Under the pieces are notes generated by a model. It saw only the letters and a program-made list of their open reading frames with translations, did no database searches and was not told the origin of the DNA. 64,000 bases of DNA from Aradus depressus (Eukaryota; Arthropoda; Insecta; Hemiptera; Aradidae): assembly GCA_963662175.1 (NCBI GenBank), contig OY759215.1, forward strand, positions 60,063,251-60,127,250, read 5' to 3'. Below, piece by piece: positions 23,601-30,568 of the stretch (its first letter is position 1; each line of letters starts with the position of its first letter). Made by a program: the position numbers and the translations under genes.

Positions 23601-26600
23601 ATTTAAGAGTGAATTGTTCTTAATTAGAAGCTTCAGTGGATGTAAGCAATTGTTTTATCGATATGATTCTAAATACATTGAGAGCCAAAAAAAAGTGTCC
23701 TCCCTTAGTTTGAGATATAAGAAATATGTACGTATGGGTACTTACGACATAGTATAAGTAATCTCAAAGACAGAAGTAGACTTTCGATGTTGAATGTCAA
23801 ATGTTAAAGTTCAAGTTAAAGAACTCATTTTGTAAATATGGATACTATATACTAGGAACTATAGTATTAACTTATCGTAAAATGTTGTTGTTTTACTGAA
23901 TATTCTTATTGTTTTGGCAGTCCATTATAGTCTGCCTATTCACGTGTTCGTATGGTTTTGAATTCCACTAACGCAACGAGAGTGATAGCATTACTGGAAG
24001 ACGGAAGAAGCCAAGTGTACGTGTCACGCGCACTCAAAATTTCTAGGTCTATCGTCTGGAGGACGTACTCGCGATAACTGGAGACTGGTGGATTTTCGAG
24101 AAGACCAGGAGTTGGCCGGAATCGAGTGACAATGACCGCTTTATTGTGTCGAATAGTTTAGGAGAAAGGCACATTAGCGCAGTCGAAGTTAGACAGCGTC
24201 TTCAACAATTGACGCAAGTGAATGCCTGTGTATGGCTGTTAGAAGACGATTTGTCGAAAGTTGACTAGCCTCAAGAAGGTCTGCACTAGGTCCATAACTT
24301 CAGCCCACGGCTTCTATTCGTTGTTTATAGTGGCCAGTTTGTAGCGCAGATCTAAATCCCATCGAGCACCTACGGGAAGATCTGCAGCGAAGGGCTAAAA
24401 GGAGACCACAAAGGCCGATCTTGGAGGAGGAATATAAGAATATCCCCGAGAAATGTTGCCAAAAACCTCAGCAGGCTGTTATCAATGCAAGAGAAGGCAA
24501 TACTCCATATTAACTCCTTTTTACTGTCCCTACGGCCACTTAGAGCAGATACCGACGAGCCCTTGCGACTAGCCCGGGAGGAGGATCTACACGGACAGTC
24601 CAAACCAGAGCGTTGAAAGGTCATAGTCGAAGACTGGGTAGTAGAGAAATGACAGCAGCGAGGGTCAGATGGCCGAACGATCTGCGCTTAATTTCCAAAC
24701 GTCCGGGCAAGACTTGAGTCTGTAGAACACGAAGTTCTCGAATGCCCATACGACGAGCCGAGCTGATACGCCGGACAGTATCGTACCTGGAACTGAACCC
24801 TCGGAAGATGATGAGTGAGGCTGATTACCTAGAGTTGTCGATCCGTCCCCTCTAAGGAGGAAAAAATGCTGTGGCTGCAGCGGGGTACTTCTTTAGCTGC
24901 TGACATCGCATCCCGGAGATGGCTCTGCTGTCCAGGCCCAAGGAGGGTCTTCCCAGCTAGTTGTGAATAGACGCTGGCTCCAGTAGGCGGCGTGGTTGGA
25001 TAGTCTTTTTATTAGGCTCAAGAGGTTTGACCTGGTTGTGCTTCCTCCTCACACGATACTTTTTGTCAGCTTCGAAAACACGATAGTTCGCAGGGTGGTC
25101 ACCGGCACATAAAATACATTTTGCTGGAGTGTTTCTGTCATTTTAGGTATAGAGGTTCATTGGGTGAAAGCCAACTTACTTCACGCAACGTGCTTGTTTG
25201 CCACTATTGTTCTTGGTGTGTCCAAACTTTTGACAACGGTGACACTCAACGATTTCTTTTCACTTTCTGGATTTTTCTCCATCTTTATCCTAGTGTGAAC
25301 CAGTGTATTCAGGTTGCAGGTTTGTGGGTTACTTACTGTACCCCAGGTCCACAAAGAACAGAGGCAGCGGGGCCTTACTGGTTGGATGGAGTGCATTAAT
25401 TACACTCCTGACTGAAAAGTTCAGCTCCTCCAGCTCTGTCTTTATATTGTCGACAAGAGTGCTATAGTTGATCCCTCTCAGAACAACTCGATAGGCCTTG
25501 TCATTTTAAGTTGGTAACTATGAAAATCATACTTATTTTCTCGCGCGAATCGGACTAGAGACCGATACCCATCGTTGGTCATTACCTCTAGGTCAGCCAT
25601 TCTTAATAAGCATTGAACGTTTCCTGGATCAATGATTCTGGTGAGGGTCTGATGACCGGTTTGATGCGGCCAATGCCGCTTGGCTGAGAGCCTCCTGTTC
25701 CGGAGGTGGATGCTACTGGGCCTCCTGCCTTCTCTACCTATTAGATATTAGTTTCAGACCTTTGATGTAAATTTATTTATTTCCAATGCATGAGTAAGGT
25801 TTACGGTTTTCTCACTCGTATAATATATTCAAAGGGATATTCGGGATTAAATAAGGATTTATATCAAACTTATTAATTTTTCTGTATTATTTATATGATT
25901 GATTCCATAAATCCTGCCTTTCACAAGTGAGTTTTTTATGTCAAAATTATTATTGTTTAATGCATCTAATGAAAGTTTGAAAAAGTTCGTTATTATGACT
26001 CATACCAGGGCTTTAACTACAAGGTCACATCGCCTACTACCAGAGCGCTCTTTCATCACTCTGGTGGATACGAGCCCGACTCCACTATAGGAGTCCTAAA
26101 TTTTGCCTACCCTAAATTTTTATTCACCTAGGGTAGGGGTCTTTCACAGACCCCTTTCCCAGGGGGGTATCCGAAGGACGGCGTGCTTAAGTTTATTTTA
26201 CCTCCCAAATAAAATAAACTAAGGGCCGCGGCCGAGTTTCGCACTCGCGATCTTGAGCTCAGAAAGCAAGCATGCACACCAGTGAGCTACCGGCGACTTC
26301 GAAAAAAATGTTGCTAGTGTAGAAGTAGGTCCTTTGTGTTGTTCATAGCTTTAATCATCGTGTTCTTTAGTGAGTTACTTTATGGGGTTTGTTCTAATTT
26401 CTCTGTATGTTTTTATGATTTAACTAGCTATCTTAAACTCATAAATCATGCCAGAATCATTCCAAAGTTCGCCTGCCCCCTCTCAAACCCAGTTTGTCCG
26501 AAAATTCCCGAAAAAATGTTGAATCTTACTTTCAGAGGGGCTCTTATCATTATTATATATTTTTGGCTTCAGTAATATCGATTATTATATATTTTAATTA

Positions 26601-26958
26601 GCAATTTGTTCCCCTCCTCCTCCACACGCACACAAAGACAAGGGCGATACATACCATCTTGAAAATCACTGGTTTACTTGTGTTAGGGTTAACTGGTGAA
26701 AATGTTTGTTTCACGTTAGAAATAATAAGCGACATTTTTGCAATCTGTCTTCGTTTAGTTTTTTTTTTTTTTTTTTTTTTTCATTCTTCAACAAATATTC
26801 TATATCTATTTTTTATTTATTTTTTTTCAGGTTTGGTGATAATAGGAACTTTTTTTGATATGGGAGTGTGGTACTATGTAAAAGATCTTAAAATATTTGA
26901 CGACGAAGAAACGGAAATGAACGACATCAAAGTTGACCAAGAAAAAGAAAATAAATAA
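2511..26958 (+). CDS. Organic anion transporting polypeptide (SLCO/OATP), C-terminal part, 8 exons
   Basis: The CDS is join(2511..2657, 8589..8753, 10811..11006, 12080..12221, 19708..19892, 20438..20541, 21833..21934, 26831..26958). These exons give 388 codons plus stop and keep phase at every junction. OATPs are 12-TM plasma-membrane carriers for amphipathic organic anions and, in insects, ecdysteroid-type substrates. In order, the exons show TM6 ending FPKTLP, TM7 with MPYWIFMPKYIE, TM8-9 with GLVFSACGILISGLV, a Kazal-like cysteine-rich loop, TM10 with KFSGATGRASNFLVSVR, TM11, an extracellular loop CLVWGKTCSGTGNCW, and TM12 with FDMGVWYYVKDLKIFDDE. The ~300 N-terminal residues (TM1-5) must lie to the left of position 1. 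The paralogue cannot be assigned, so no symbol is given. Confidence 0.95.
2841..3030 (-). mobile_element. Degenerate SINE copy (family S)
   Basis: The piece retains recognisable blocks of the SINE described at 13050: tgagcccgactttactgtgg, then catccgaaggacggtgtgct, then ttacctcccagacaaaaact. It lies in the first OATP intron, and the tRNA-like head is lost. A further short piece (gcactggtggatatgagccc) is at about 3229-3250. Confidence 0.7.
3260..4050. other. Intron sequence, nothing recognised
   Basis: AT-rich OATP intron sequence. The stretch at 3567-3680 contains a compact segment (gctttcggcactgagtgtac) that looks repeat-derived, but I cannot assign it to a family. No credible coding frame is present. 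Confidence 0.5.
4325..4362 (+). promoter_or_regulatory. TATA box plus arthropod-type initiator of virus-like segment
   Basis: tataaatag begins at 4326 and a CAGT initiator follows about 30 bp downstream (4357-4360), the spacing of a complete arthropod/densovirus core promoter. About 80 bp further on is the ATG at 4437. A similar acataaataa lies at about 5123, 120 bp before the ATG at 5242. It is unusual to find two compact promoter-ATG units inside an intron. Confidence 0.45.
4437..4795 (+). pseudogene. Broken cysteine-rich small ORF, virus-like
   Basis: Starting from an ATG behind the TATA/initiator unit, the reading is interrupted by stops and a frame change. The last part (4586-4795) is open for 69 codons and ends in a normal stop. 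The cysteine/histidine spacing (CxxC, then further Cys, then HxxxC) suggests a small zinc-binding protein. The compact promoter-leader-ORF layout recalls a densovirus non-structural gene, but this identification is inference and is not based on an alignment. It is inactive as it stands. Confidence 0.4.
5242..5554 (+). pseudogene. Second broken ORF of the virus-like segment
   Basis: The ATG at 5242 (MNFSPAKKTIHERQFY) opens a frame that stops after 24 codons. Coding-like sequence continues to 5554 in other frames, with at least two frame changes and stops (frames ending at about 5394 and 5554). Dense charged/aromatic composition and a second upstream TATA-like box suggest a decayed viral non-structural gene following the first ORF. 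Downstream sequence gives no further recognisable protein. Confidence 0.35.
5610..5801 (+). repeat. 88-bp tandem repeat, 2.2 copies
   Basis: Units start at 5610, 5698 and 5786 with tgctcacagggttt/tgctcaccgggtt. They share gaggaaaacgaagtt, caaaatgtga and gaagaagggg blocks, with a 88-bp period and a few substitutions. The array lies just beyond the virus-like segment. Confidence 0.85.
6110..7190 (-). pseudogene. Decayed copy of a widespread arthropod transposon-associated protein
   Basis: Read on the minus strand, fragments in several frames follow one protein in order. First come the cysteine/WREP region (IPRIWREPTNHHDNCYFCMV, ~7030-6960) and LVPHSEELPIP (~6900). Next are LDDLVRELQLTKSKTELLAS (~6790-6730) and an AKIKGGIFTGPQIR block (~6500). 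The last is the C-terminal LGAVSEEHGERFHQNIHCME (~6265-6205). I know these blocks as a multicopy, functionally uncharacterised protein found in many insect and spider genomes, usually counted as mobile-element derived. Multiple stops and frameshifts make this copy dead. Confidence 0.7.
7826..8232 (+). pseudogene. hAT transposase remnant, C-terminal end
   Basis: The 3' end encodes STDQRRAERAFSAVDFCTKL then RSRLGDNCLETVCFLRGYF and a stop, which is the hAT C-terminal dimerisation block. Upstream (7826-8090) is a Ser/Glu-rich linker and MESLLKKEMSVFENKLKLC. The join at about 8085 skips the catalytic core, so this is an internally deleted, non-functional copy. It lies in the OATP intron before exon B. 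Confidence 0.75.
8320..8404. repeat. Subterminal palindromic repeats of the hAT element
   Basis: Short aatcccg/cgggatt motifs alternate in both orientations (cccgaaatttcggga is palindromic). The array ends with gggattgcaatccct, like a hAT terminal inverted repeat. It follows the hAT stop codon by ~90 bp. I infer that it is the element's 3' end; the 5' end was not found. Confidence 0.5.
8405..8570 (+). mobile_element. Penelope-type terminal repeat fragment abutting OATP exon B
   Basis: This is related to 34425-34540: both share ctc(a/g)ataaatat, ttgattgac, gttaaca and gaaacgtctgtaatta in the same order. It retains only the GAAAC half of the hammerhead-like motif. It ends about 18 bp before the exon B acceptor, so transposon sequence forms the upstream side of the splice site. 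Confidence 0.6.
8589..8753 (+). CDS. OATP exon B (TM7)
   Basis: The acceptor is cctttcag and the donor gtaaaa; phase is 1 in and 1 out. It encodes MMRTFKRLICNPTLMCNN, then AAIFYFMGYMPYWIFMPKYI and QSASSASLIT. This matches the family region entering TM7, including the highly conserved MPKYIE and the SASxAxLITG motif before TM8. Confidence 0.95.
8760..10800. other. OATP intron, no gene
   Basis: Non-coding. At 8870-9720 there are long C-run segments and gttcagcc...catacaaacatacat, of the type seen in 3' tails of dispersed insect repeats. The open frames at 9814-10440 show no family features and several overlap in all frames. Nothing assignable. Confidence 0.5.
10811..11006 (+). CDS. OATP exon C (TM8-TM9)
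   Basis: The acceptor is tatgtctag and the donor gtaagt; phase is 1 in and 2 out. It encodes GLVFSACGILISGLVITKYK, PRARPLALWNVVVGGISALG and YAYLGCPTNDTQG. The PRAR..WN...G signature between TM8 and TM9 is typical. NDT is a possible glycosylation site at the start of the large extracellular loop. GC content is higher here than in the flanking introns. Confidence 0.95.
11007..12079. other. OATP intron with a short dispersed repeat
   Basis: 11249-11310 (ggttgccaggttccaaacga through gaagaaatatta) is close to 32651-32700 (ggttgcccttctgctccaaacgaccatc...), so both belong to one dispersed repeat of unknown type. The rest of the intron shows no feature. Confidence 0.5.
12080..12221 (+). CDS. OATP exon D (Kazal-like extracellular domain)
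   Basis: The acceptor is catttccag and the donor gtaagc; phase is 2 in and 0 out. It encodes the cysteine-rich loop between TM9 and TM10: SCNANCSCDYVKYSPVCAYG, then SYISPCHAGCKGI. The Cys spacing is that of the Kazal-like module conserved in OATPs. NTT and NRT are likely N-glycosylation sites, consistent with extracellular exposure. Confidence 0.95.
12710..12772. repeat. 24-bp perfect inverted repeat
   Basis: Arms 12710-12733 and 12749-12772 (ttcctaaatttaattctcaa and its complement) flank a 15-bp spacer. It sits in the large OATP intron. No coding or MITE-end signature was recognised. Confidence 0.85.
13038..13411 (+). mobile_element. Full-length tRNA-derived SINE with 12-bp target-site duplication (family S)
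   Basis: A perfect direct repeat aagtcaattgac flanks the element (13038-13049 and 13400-13411). The head resembles a tRNA. A box TAGCTCAGTGG is at 13061-13071 and B box GGTTCGTAGCC at 13105-13115, giving an internal RNA polymerase III promoter. The ~230-bp body carries gaggcccttagtttatttta, the GC-rich core cacgccgtccttcggatggg, and an inverted gggtagg...cctaccc-type segment. It then runs through agtagagtcgggctcatgtc and cgatatgacctcgtagttaa to a simple (aaacct)n tail. It is ~350 bp in total and is the reference for all other copies in this window. It would be mobilised by a LINE in trans. Confidence 0.9.
13412..15089. other. OATP intron, repeat-like, no gene
   Basis: 13860-14160 has a TE-tail look (gtccgatggtaaaccgaaaa, tccactaccaccatcgtggc). 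14330-14480 has loose repeats around gttgagctactaga/gttcagctgttgagct. 14984-15088 contains a degenerate ~60-bp direct duplication (gatcatc(a/t)caatttatggt...gccgggtata). No protein family was recognised. Confidence 0.45.
15090..15317 (+). repeat. LTR-like repeat fragment L1 (left of nested transposon)
   Basis: Related to 43860-44300 and, inverted, to 46920-47300. The shared order is gagtttacg, aattattgatgaact, ctgagttaagctcctaaatt, cagaaaattgatt and tacgtta. The repeat is interrupted at 15317 by the element at 15318-17844 and resumes at 17845 (tcaataaataata...atggatgccacc). Confidence 0.75.
15318..17844 (+). mobile_element. Long-TIR DNA transposon (~2.5 kb), internally deleted
   Basis: Terminal inverted repeats are about 455 bp: 15318-~15775 begins gggtcgttctttgtcaaaac and ~17390-17844 ends gttttgacaaagaatgaccc, with scattered mismatches. 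The flanks acca (15314-15317) and atca (17845-17848) fit a 4-bp target duplication. The target is recognisable because the flanks are the two halves of a repeat that is uninterrupted elsewhere (43.9 and 47.2 kb). Internal open frames encode part of a transposon-type protein, and the frame runs out into the right TIR. I cannot name the superfamily. Confidence 0.85.
16683..17396 (+). pseudogene. Partial protein of the long-TIR transposon
   Basis: Two overlapping frames carry one protein. 16683-~17080 includes SILPPSWHVAKIQREFETSK; from ~17080, in another frame, come QEVVDKVNSFYSDPHNSRKM, MPGKKDYVSV, QKRLILGNLKEL and SKFASLRPKECVLAGSS. I know this block order from multicopy arthropod and cnidarian proteins of unknown function that sit in DNA transposons. 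The frameshift near 17080 and the direct run into TIR sequence after CVLAGSS (about 17375) show that the copy is dead and lacks the downstream catalytic part. Confidence 0.6.
18216..18434 (+). repeat. 34-bp tandem repeat, ~6.4 copies
   Basis: The unit gtcttacttataaatcagtg plus attacccccaatca starts at 18216, 18250, 18284, 18318, 18352, 18386 and 18420 (partial). Copies are essentially identical. A related single unit lies inverted at 21692-21726. Confidence 0.95.
18907..19110 (-). pseudogene. Polinton/Maverick-type DNA polymerase B fragment
   Basis: The frame contains LKLMYTDIDSLVYLING, then MENYFETSDFTPDHPCYSVI and NKK. YTDxDSL is motif C of family-B DNA polymerases. The flanking DFxxDHPxY...NKK spacing is that of protein-primed polymerases of Polinton/Maverick and related elements. 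It starts in mid-protein and stops after NKKNPRKI. No other Polinton gene (integrase, ATPase, capsid) is seen nearby, so it is an isolated relic in the OATP intron. Confidence 0.65.
19130..19700. other. OATP intron, GC-richer island, no gene
   Basis: 19480-19640 is noticeably GC-rich (ggccccctccaaggcaggga) compared with its surroundings and looks repeat-derived. No coding family was recognised. 19647-19690 is an att/aat-rich tract before the exon E acceptor. Confidence 0.4.
19708..19892 (+). CDS. OATP exon E (end of extracellular loop, TM10)
   Basis: The acceptor is tctcttag and the donor gtacat; phase is 0 in and 2 out. It encodes IYTDCDCVNELSEKGLSLPK, then GPCPVDCTTKFYMFLAVVCI and KFSGATGRASNFLVSVR. 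The first half completes the cysteine-rich domain; the GATGRA-N-LVSVR stretch after TM10 is a hallmark of the family. Confidence 0.95.
20438..20541 (+). CDS. OATP exon F (TM11)
   Basis: The acceptor is tttgtgaag and the donor gtaagt; phase is 2 in and 1 out. It encodes CVEDKDKPVAMGFGLMLMSM and FAFIPSPIFFGYIIG. It joins exon E to restore the LVSVRCVEDKDK signature and contains TM11. Confidence 0.95.
20931..21285. mobile_element. Inverted pair of family S SINE pieces
   Basis: 20931-20998 is a plus-strand SINE head (gtcgccggtag...ggccgaggcccttagttt) with a damaged A box. It is directly followed, at 21012-21285, by a nearly complete minus-strand body ending in aactaagggcctcggccggg. The two heads point at each other's tails, giving a hairpin-capable structure around a short tttagttagttatta link. 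Confidence 0.8.
21692..21726 (-). repeat. Single unit related to the 34-bp satellite
   Basis: cactgatttggggtaatcac followed by tgatttatcgtataa is the reverse complement of the 34-bp unit at 18216, with a few changes. It indicates that the unit is a dispersed element rather than a purely local satellite. Confidence 0.75.
21833..21934 (+). CDS. OATP exon G (last extracellular loop)
   Basis: The acceptor is gtttttcacag and the donor gtacgt; phase is 1 in and 1 out. It encodes DTTCLVWGKTCSGTGNCWLY then NGEALRYILNFTAT. This matches the conserved loop between TM11 and TM12, with three cysteines and an NFT glycosylation site. Confidence 0.95.
22036..22294 (+). repeat. 38-bp tandem repeat, ~6.8 copies
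   Basis: The unit agtataaggaagtattgtaa plus ttgtactaaaatacccat starts at 22036, 22074, 22112, 22150, 22188, 22226 and 22264. Copies differ by single bases (gtaactg/gtaattg). The last copy runs into cggaggttcgag. An array of this type often marks the end of a DNA-transposon-like repeat. Confidence 0.95.
22632..22988 (-). mobile_element. Full-length SINE (family S) with target-site duplication
   Basis: The direct repeat aaaaccgttgt flanks the element (22633-22643 and 22978-22988). On the minus strand it runs from the tRNA-like head (gggcaccggcagctcaga...) to the tail. It contains the cacgccgtccttcggatggg core and the gactcatgcccgggc end. It is more diverged than the 13-kb copy, so it is an older insertion. 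Confidence 0.85.
23291..23506. mobile_element. Foldback MITE with TA flanks
   Basis: TA caggactttcatatacca (left) and tggtacaagaaagtcctg TA (right) form imperfect terminal inverted repeats that extend inward (gatctaaaattcatt.., cattactgg..). It is 216 bp with no coding capacity. TA target duplications and CAGG ends point to a Tc1/mariner-type MITE. It is related to the larger foldback elements at 47.4 and 61.2 kb. Confidence 0.7.
23952..24500 (+). pseudogene. Tc1-like transposase remnant
   Basis: The 5' part (ATG at 23952) encodes TRVIALLEDGRSQVYVSRAL, ISRSIVWR and, after one in-frame stop, TGGFSRRPGVGRNRVT; this is the Tc1 helix-turn-helix region. The 3' part encodes SADLNPIEHLREDLQRRA (24345-24397) and a short tail. 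Most of the catalytic DDE domain between ~24150 and ~24320 is deleted. It is inactive. Confidence 0.85.
24510..24990 (+). pseudogene. R1-like LINE 3' fragment
   Basis: This degenerate copy of the C-terminal region is better preserved at 29669-30568. Matching blocks include gaggatctacacggacagtc/ccaaaccagagcg, agatggccgaacgatctgcg and gaacacgaagttctcgaatg. It is joined directly to the Tc1 remnant. Stops occur in every frame. Confidence 0.7.
25040..25640 (-). pseudogene. Jockey-like LINE ORF1 (Gag) fragment
   Basis: On the minus strand PLFFVDLGY (~25360) is followed by EIVECHRCQKFGHTKNN (~25250-25200) and KCILCAGDHPANYR. These are the usual order of the Jockey-clade Gag domain and its CCHC zinc knuckles. 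In the first knuckle the last Cys is replaced (Ser), and stops interrupt the frame. It is dead. Confidence 0.7.
25994..26298 (-). mobile_element. SINE copy (family S)
   Basis: Nearly full length on the minus strand, from the head (gtcgccggtagctcactggt) to gactcat. The central part around the spacing before catccgaaggacggcgtgct is altered (agacccctttcccagggggg). No clear target duplication remains. Confidence 0.85.
26831..26958 (+). CDS. OATP exon H (TM12 and C-terminal tail, stop)
   Basis: The acceptor is ttttttttcag; phase is 1 in. It encodes GLVIIGTFFDMGVWYYVKDL then KIFDDEETEMNDIKVDQEKE and a TAA at 26956-26958. The FDxGVWY.VKDLKI motif after TM12 is conserved. The cytosolic tail is short, acidic and lysine-rich. 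It ends the gene. Confidence 0.95.
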
Positions 26959-27005
26959 CTCTATAATGTTATTCCTTTTTGTATACATATTTAATTAAAT
27001 GTTTT

Positions 27006-27011
27006 AATAAA
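27006..27011 (+). terminator. Polyadenylation signal of the OATP gene
   Basis: AATAAA lies 48 bp beyond the stop codon, within attaaatgttttaataaaac. The 3' UTR would be short (~70-80 nt). Confidence 0.7.
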
Positions 27012-27029
27012 ACATAAACAATTGAATAC

Positions 27030-27830
27030 CGAAGCGATTTTTATAATTATCTGCTTGTTCTTTTCCGGACCTTGTGACTAATCTACAAATCTCTCTATGA
27101 CTCTCCCATTATCTCTTTGTAAAGAAAGAGAGAGACAGTTCTAGAGCTCTTGTCCGTACTGAATCTCATTTGTAAAGACTTGAAGGGCTGAGTCCGAAGA
27201 TTTAGGTAGAAAATCTACGGATGATAGTCAATTACACGAAGTAACATTTCACCCCGATTTTATAGACCTATATCACTGTGTTTCATCAGCTGAGGAACGT
27301 TTTCGCTTCTATTTGTGTATGAATACTTGACAAGGTATTTTTTATTTTTTTGCCTCGAAGTGGTTTTAAAGAATTTTCACATTCTGATAAAGGCCTGAGT
27401 GCGAACAATGGGAATTAATTGTTAAAGATAATGTGTTGTAAATCATCAGCATAACATCACTCTCATCTCTTGACATCAGCCTATCCTGAGTTATGCCTCT
27501 GCATTCTTTCTCTCACTACTCATCTTCACCTCTGTATACAACTGTATTTTTACTTCTCCAGCTATACGAAGTATAGAGGAAATTATGTAATCGGTCAGAA
27601 ATTCGAAGTTGAATTTTCACCGGAAATTATACCGACATCCTGATTCCAAAAAAGGGAAAAAAAAATCTGTCTGTGAGTTTGTGTGTGTTTGTGAACACGA
27701 TAACTGGCGATAGAATGGATGTACATTTTATATGTGCGACTAGAGATGGCTATAGTCGATAGTGGAAAATATAGTGGAAAAATATCGATAGTATCGATAA
27801 TTCAGTAAATTGCGTCAAAGTAAATGAATT
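27030..27830. other. Intergenic, repeat fragments only
   Basis: 27668-27746 is a copy of the dispersed repeat D (gtgaacacgataactggcga tagaatggatgta...), described at 35384. No coding frame was recognised in the rest. Confidence 0.6.
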
Positions 27831-27849
27831 CAGTAAAGCGTCTTTCCAT

Positions 27850-28640
27850 TCAAAATACTGTCGCGTCCATGAGATCGCTCCCAGGGGCACCGCCCCTCTT
27901 CTGCCTCCCAATTACCAGGGTCAGATCCAGCTCATCCCAATCGAGGGCATCCTCAGTGTCCGGCAAGTCACGGGCAGCGCACCTGATGTTATGTTGGATG
28001 GGTGTATCCCCTGCCGGGTCGTCCTCCGGGAAAGCCTGGCTTAGGTACATCCCGCTGGCCTCCTACAGGGACAAGGCATACTGGATGCCATCCCTGATTG
28101 AGGCCACCGGGGCGATCGCCTTGAACCTCCCAGTGGCGATCCGATAGGGAATCCCCCACGGGTTTTGCTGGACTCGTCCTCTATGAACCTCCTCCAGCTT
28201 GTTCTCGGCGGCTTCGATGATCCGACCGTAGGCCTCGCTGAGCTGCCGGTACTCTTCCCGATGGAGTTGGTCTCGGCGCAGCTGGTACCGCCTCCTGGCA
28301 CAATAAACGGCCCTTTTGGCGAGGGTGAGGTCTTCCCTTCCTGGAGATGGTCTCGTCGGCAGCCCTCAGCAGAGTACTACTGAGTCTGTCGGTGCCCTCC
28401 TCAATCTGGTGGACCGGGTCGGAACCCCTGAGACCTTCGCATTCCTCGTCACAAGAGTAGGCAGCAGCGGCGGCCACGAAAGCTTCAGGTATCGCTTTGC
28501 GAGTTGCAAAGCGAGGGTCCCTAGACTTGACTGCCGTTAGCTGGGCGTCAAAGAGTCTCACGTCTAGGACTTCATGGTCACTAGACGTAATCAGCTCTAC
28601 CACGGCCATAAGGGCCTTAGGGATAGTCTAAAACCAGGGC
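27850..28640 (-). pseudogene. R1-like LINE ORF2 fragment (endonuclease-RT linker)
   Basis: Minus-strand frames carry one protein with frame changes. ITSSDHEVLDVRLFDAQLTA (~28585) holds the SDH-type end of the endonuclease. EECEGLRGSDPVHQIEEGTD follows. Then come a basic RRYQLRRDQL region (~28280) and GIPYRIATGRFKAI (~28155). The last block is FPEDDPAGDTPIQHNIRCAA (~28030). This order is that of R1-clade ORF2 between endonuclease and reverse transcriptase. It is GC-rich against AT-rich surroundings. It has several frameshifts and a stop near 28065. Confidence 0.65.
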
Positions 28641-28924
28641 CGGGTCAGCCGACACCAGGATTTGATGGATAAAACCTCCGAAATGGGGCACTGGGCATCA
28701 CGTGCATGGACCGGTCCTGTACAGGAATCGGCCATCGTGCTTCACTGCTCGACCTCCGAGAGCCACTGCAGACTCAAAAGGTCAGCATTTGGTAATTGTC
28801 ATGGCTGGATCCTTCGAAATTCCAGTTTCGCCCATCGCTTGGCCTACTACGCCTGGTAAGGAGGGAACCGGAGAGGAAGGAAAAGGACCAGTAGAAGGGT
28901 AACGGTCCACCCTATTAAAAGTTA

Positions 28925-29668
28925 GAAATATGATCAGGGTCCTCCAAGTAAATCTCCACCACTGCAGGGCAGCAACAGCTGGCCTAGGAAAGTATGTGGT
29001 GAACAAAAATATTGATATTGTACTAATTCAAGAACCTTATGTTTACAAAGGGGGAATTAGGGGGCTGGGAGGACTTGACCTTCTGCGAGAGACAACGATC
29101 GCATGTGATACTCGCCTGTGATGCTAATGCACACCACATTATGTGGGGGAGCAGCAACATTATCAAAAGGGGCGAGGCACTCCTAGATTTTATTGCTTCA
29201 AAAAGCGCGGTAACAAACCCACCTTTGTGACACATTAGGAAAATTGCCCTCTGAAAGCTAAAAAAGTGCAGAGGGAGATGCCGTGGTGAAACTCGAATCT
29301 GAGCGATAGAAGGGCAAAAACCCGGAAGCTTTTCAATGCCGCCAAGCGCACAGGACAGTGGGGAACTTACGAAAGTTCCCACACTGAATACAATCTAGCC
29401 TTGAGGAAGGCAAAGAGAGATGCATGGAGGAGGATGTGTCAGGAAGTAGAAAACATACCTGCCGGATCCAAACTCCACAAAATACTTTCAAGGGGACCGA
29501 TGGAAAGAATCGGAACCTTGGAAACTCCTGAGGGAAATCAAACAACTTCGGAAAGGGAACACTAAACTTACTAGTGCAGACCCATTTCCCGAGGTGTACT
29601 ACCGAAACAGGGCCCATGCAGATGACTGGCAGCTCGCCTCTCGAGTCATAAATCAGGGTAAAGTAGAA
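28925..29668 (+). pseudogene. Jockey-type LINE, 5' part of ORF2 (host of nested insertion)
   Basis: The ATG at 28930 opens MIRVLQVNLHHCRAATAGL and DIVLIQEPYVYKGGIRGLGG, the start of an apurinic-type endonuclease. After a deletion comes ACDANAHHIMWGSSNI (~29110-29160), the endonuclease C-terminal part. 29270-29668 (HRPRHSGELTKVP-type linker and EVYYRNRAHADDWQLAS) leads towards RT. Frameshifts are frequent. It continues at 30659 after the insertion. Confidence 0.75.
29579..29668 (+). repeat. 90-bp target-site duplication, left copy
   Basis: Identical to 30569-30658 except one base (ccatttccc against ccattcccc). It encodes VYYRNRAHADDWQLASRVIN of the interrupted LINE. Confidence 0.9.
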
Positions 29669-30568
29669 GAGCAGCCCACCTCAGGGTGACCAAGGCCTAC
29701 CGTACAGTTTCCACGGCTGCGCTGCAGGTGCTGGCGGGGGCTCCACCCATAGACCTAGTCTTGGACGGTGCCGTCGCCTCGTACTTCTGCAGACGCGGCT
29801 TACCACTGGAAGCAGACACGGACGTGGCCTTGCGTCAAGCCCTGGAGGAGGAGATGCAAGGACAGGCGAAACCAGAGCGCCTGAGGGGCATTGTCCAGGA
29901 ATGGATCGTGGAAAGATGGCAACAGCGTTGGGCGCGATCGACAGATGGCCGAACAACCTTCGCCTATTTCCCGAACGTCCAGACGCGACTTGACTCCCCA
30001 TGGATACAACCAGACCATTGGATGTCACAGGTGCTAACAGGTCACGGCGACTTCAACGCCAAGCTCTTCTTCTTTAAGAGGAAGAACAGCCCTGCCTGCT
30101 CGTATGGCGGCGTCGAGACTGCGAAACACGTAGTCCTCGAATGCCCACGATACGACGGGCCCAGGGCGGCGCTGATCCGCCGGACAGGTTCGTATCTGGG
30201 ACTGGACCTGCCGGGACTTATGACGGAGGCTGGTTACCTGGCTTTTGGCCGGTTCGTCTCCTCCTGGTGGAGAATCAAGAACGCCTTCTAACCCGGCGCC
30301 GAGGGCCCCGCCGAGCGCCGACAGGCGCTGCGGCGACTGCCCCCGGCTTAGGGAAAAAGGCAGAAAAGAACCTTCGACAAAATCCCGAGCTCACTCGGTG
30401 TGAAGCGCCGAAAAAACCAAGGACGACCATGGACCGTAGCCATCGAGCCGGTCCACGGCCGTCCACAACATCATGTAAATATTGTATATATAAACATAGG
30501 AAGATAGGGTGATGTGACCGACCCCCCTCAGGGGGTCAGGAGCACCTAATAAAAAAAAAAAAAAAAAA
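29669..30568 (+). mobile_element. Nested 5'-truncated R1-like LINE insertion
   Basis: The insertion is a 900-bp segment ending in a poly(A) run (30551-30568), flanked by 90-bp direct duplications of the host LINE (29579-29668 and 30569-30658). It carries the last ~200 codons of an ORF2 (to 30291): TKAYRTVSTAALQVLAGAPP, then ERWQQRWARSTDGRTTFAYF, then the CCHC-like CSYGGVETAKHVVLECPRYD. This is the R1-clade C-terminus. The 3' UTR is 30292-30550. The truncated 5' end and A-tail are those of target-primed reverse transcription. Confidence 0.9.

Noticed and set aside
28316..28540. Plus-strand ORFs in 27.8-28.6 kb
   Set aside because: They oppose the R1-like ORF2 blocks on the minus strand and arise from high GC content.
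29681..30028. Minus-strand ORF of 115 codons
   Set aside because: Shadow of the R1-like C-terminal frame on the plus strand; Pro/Arg-rich composition is typical of an antisense GC-rich frame.
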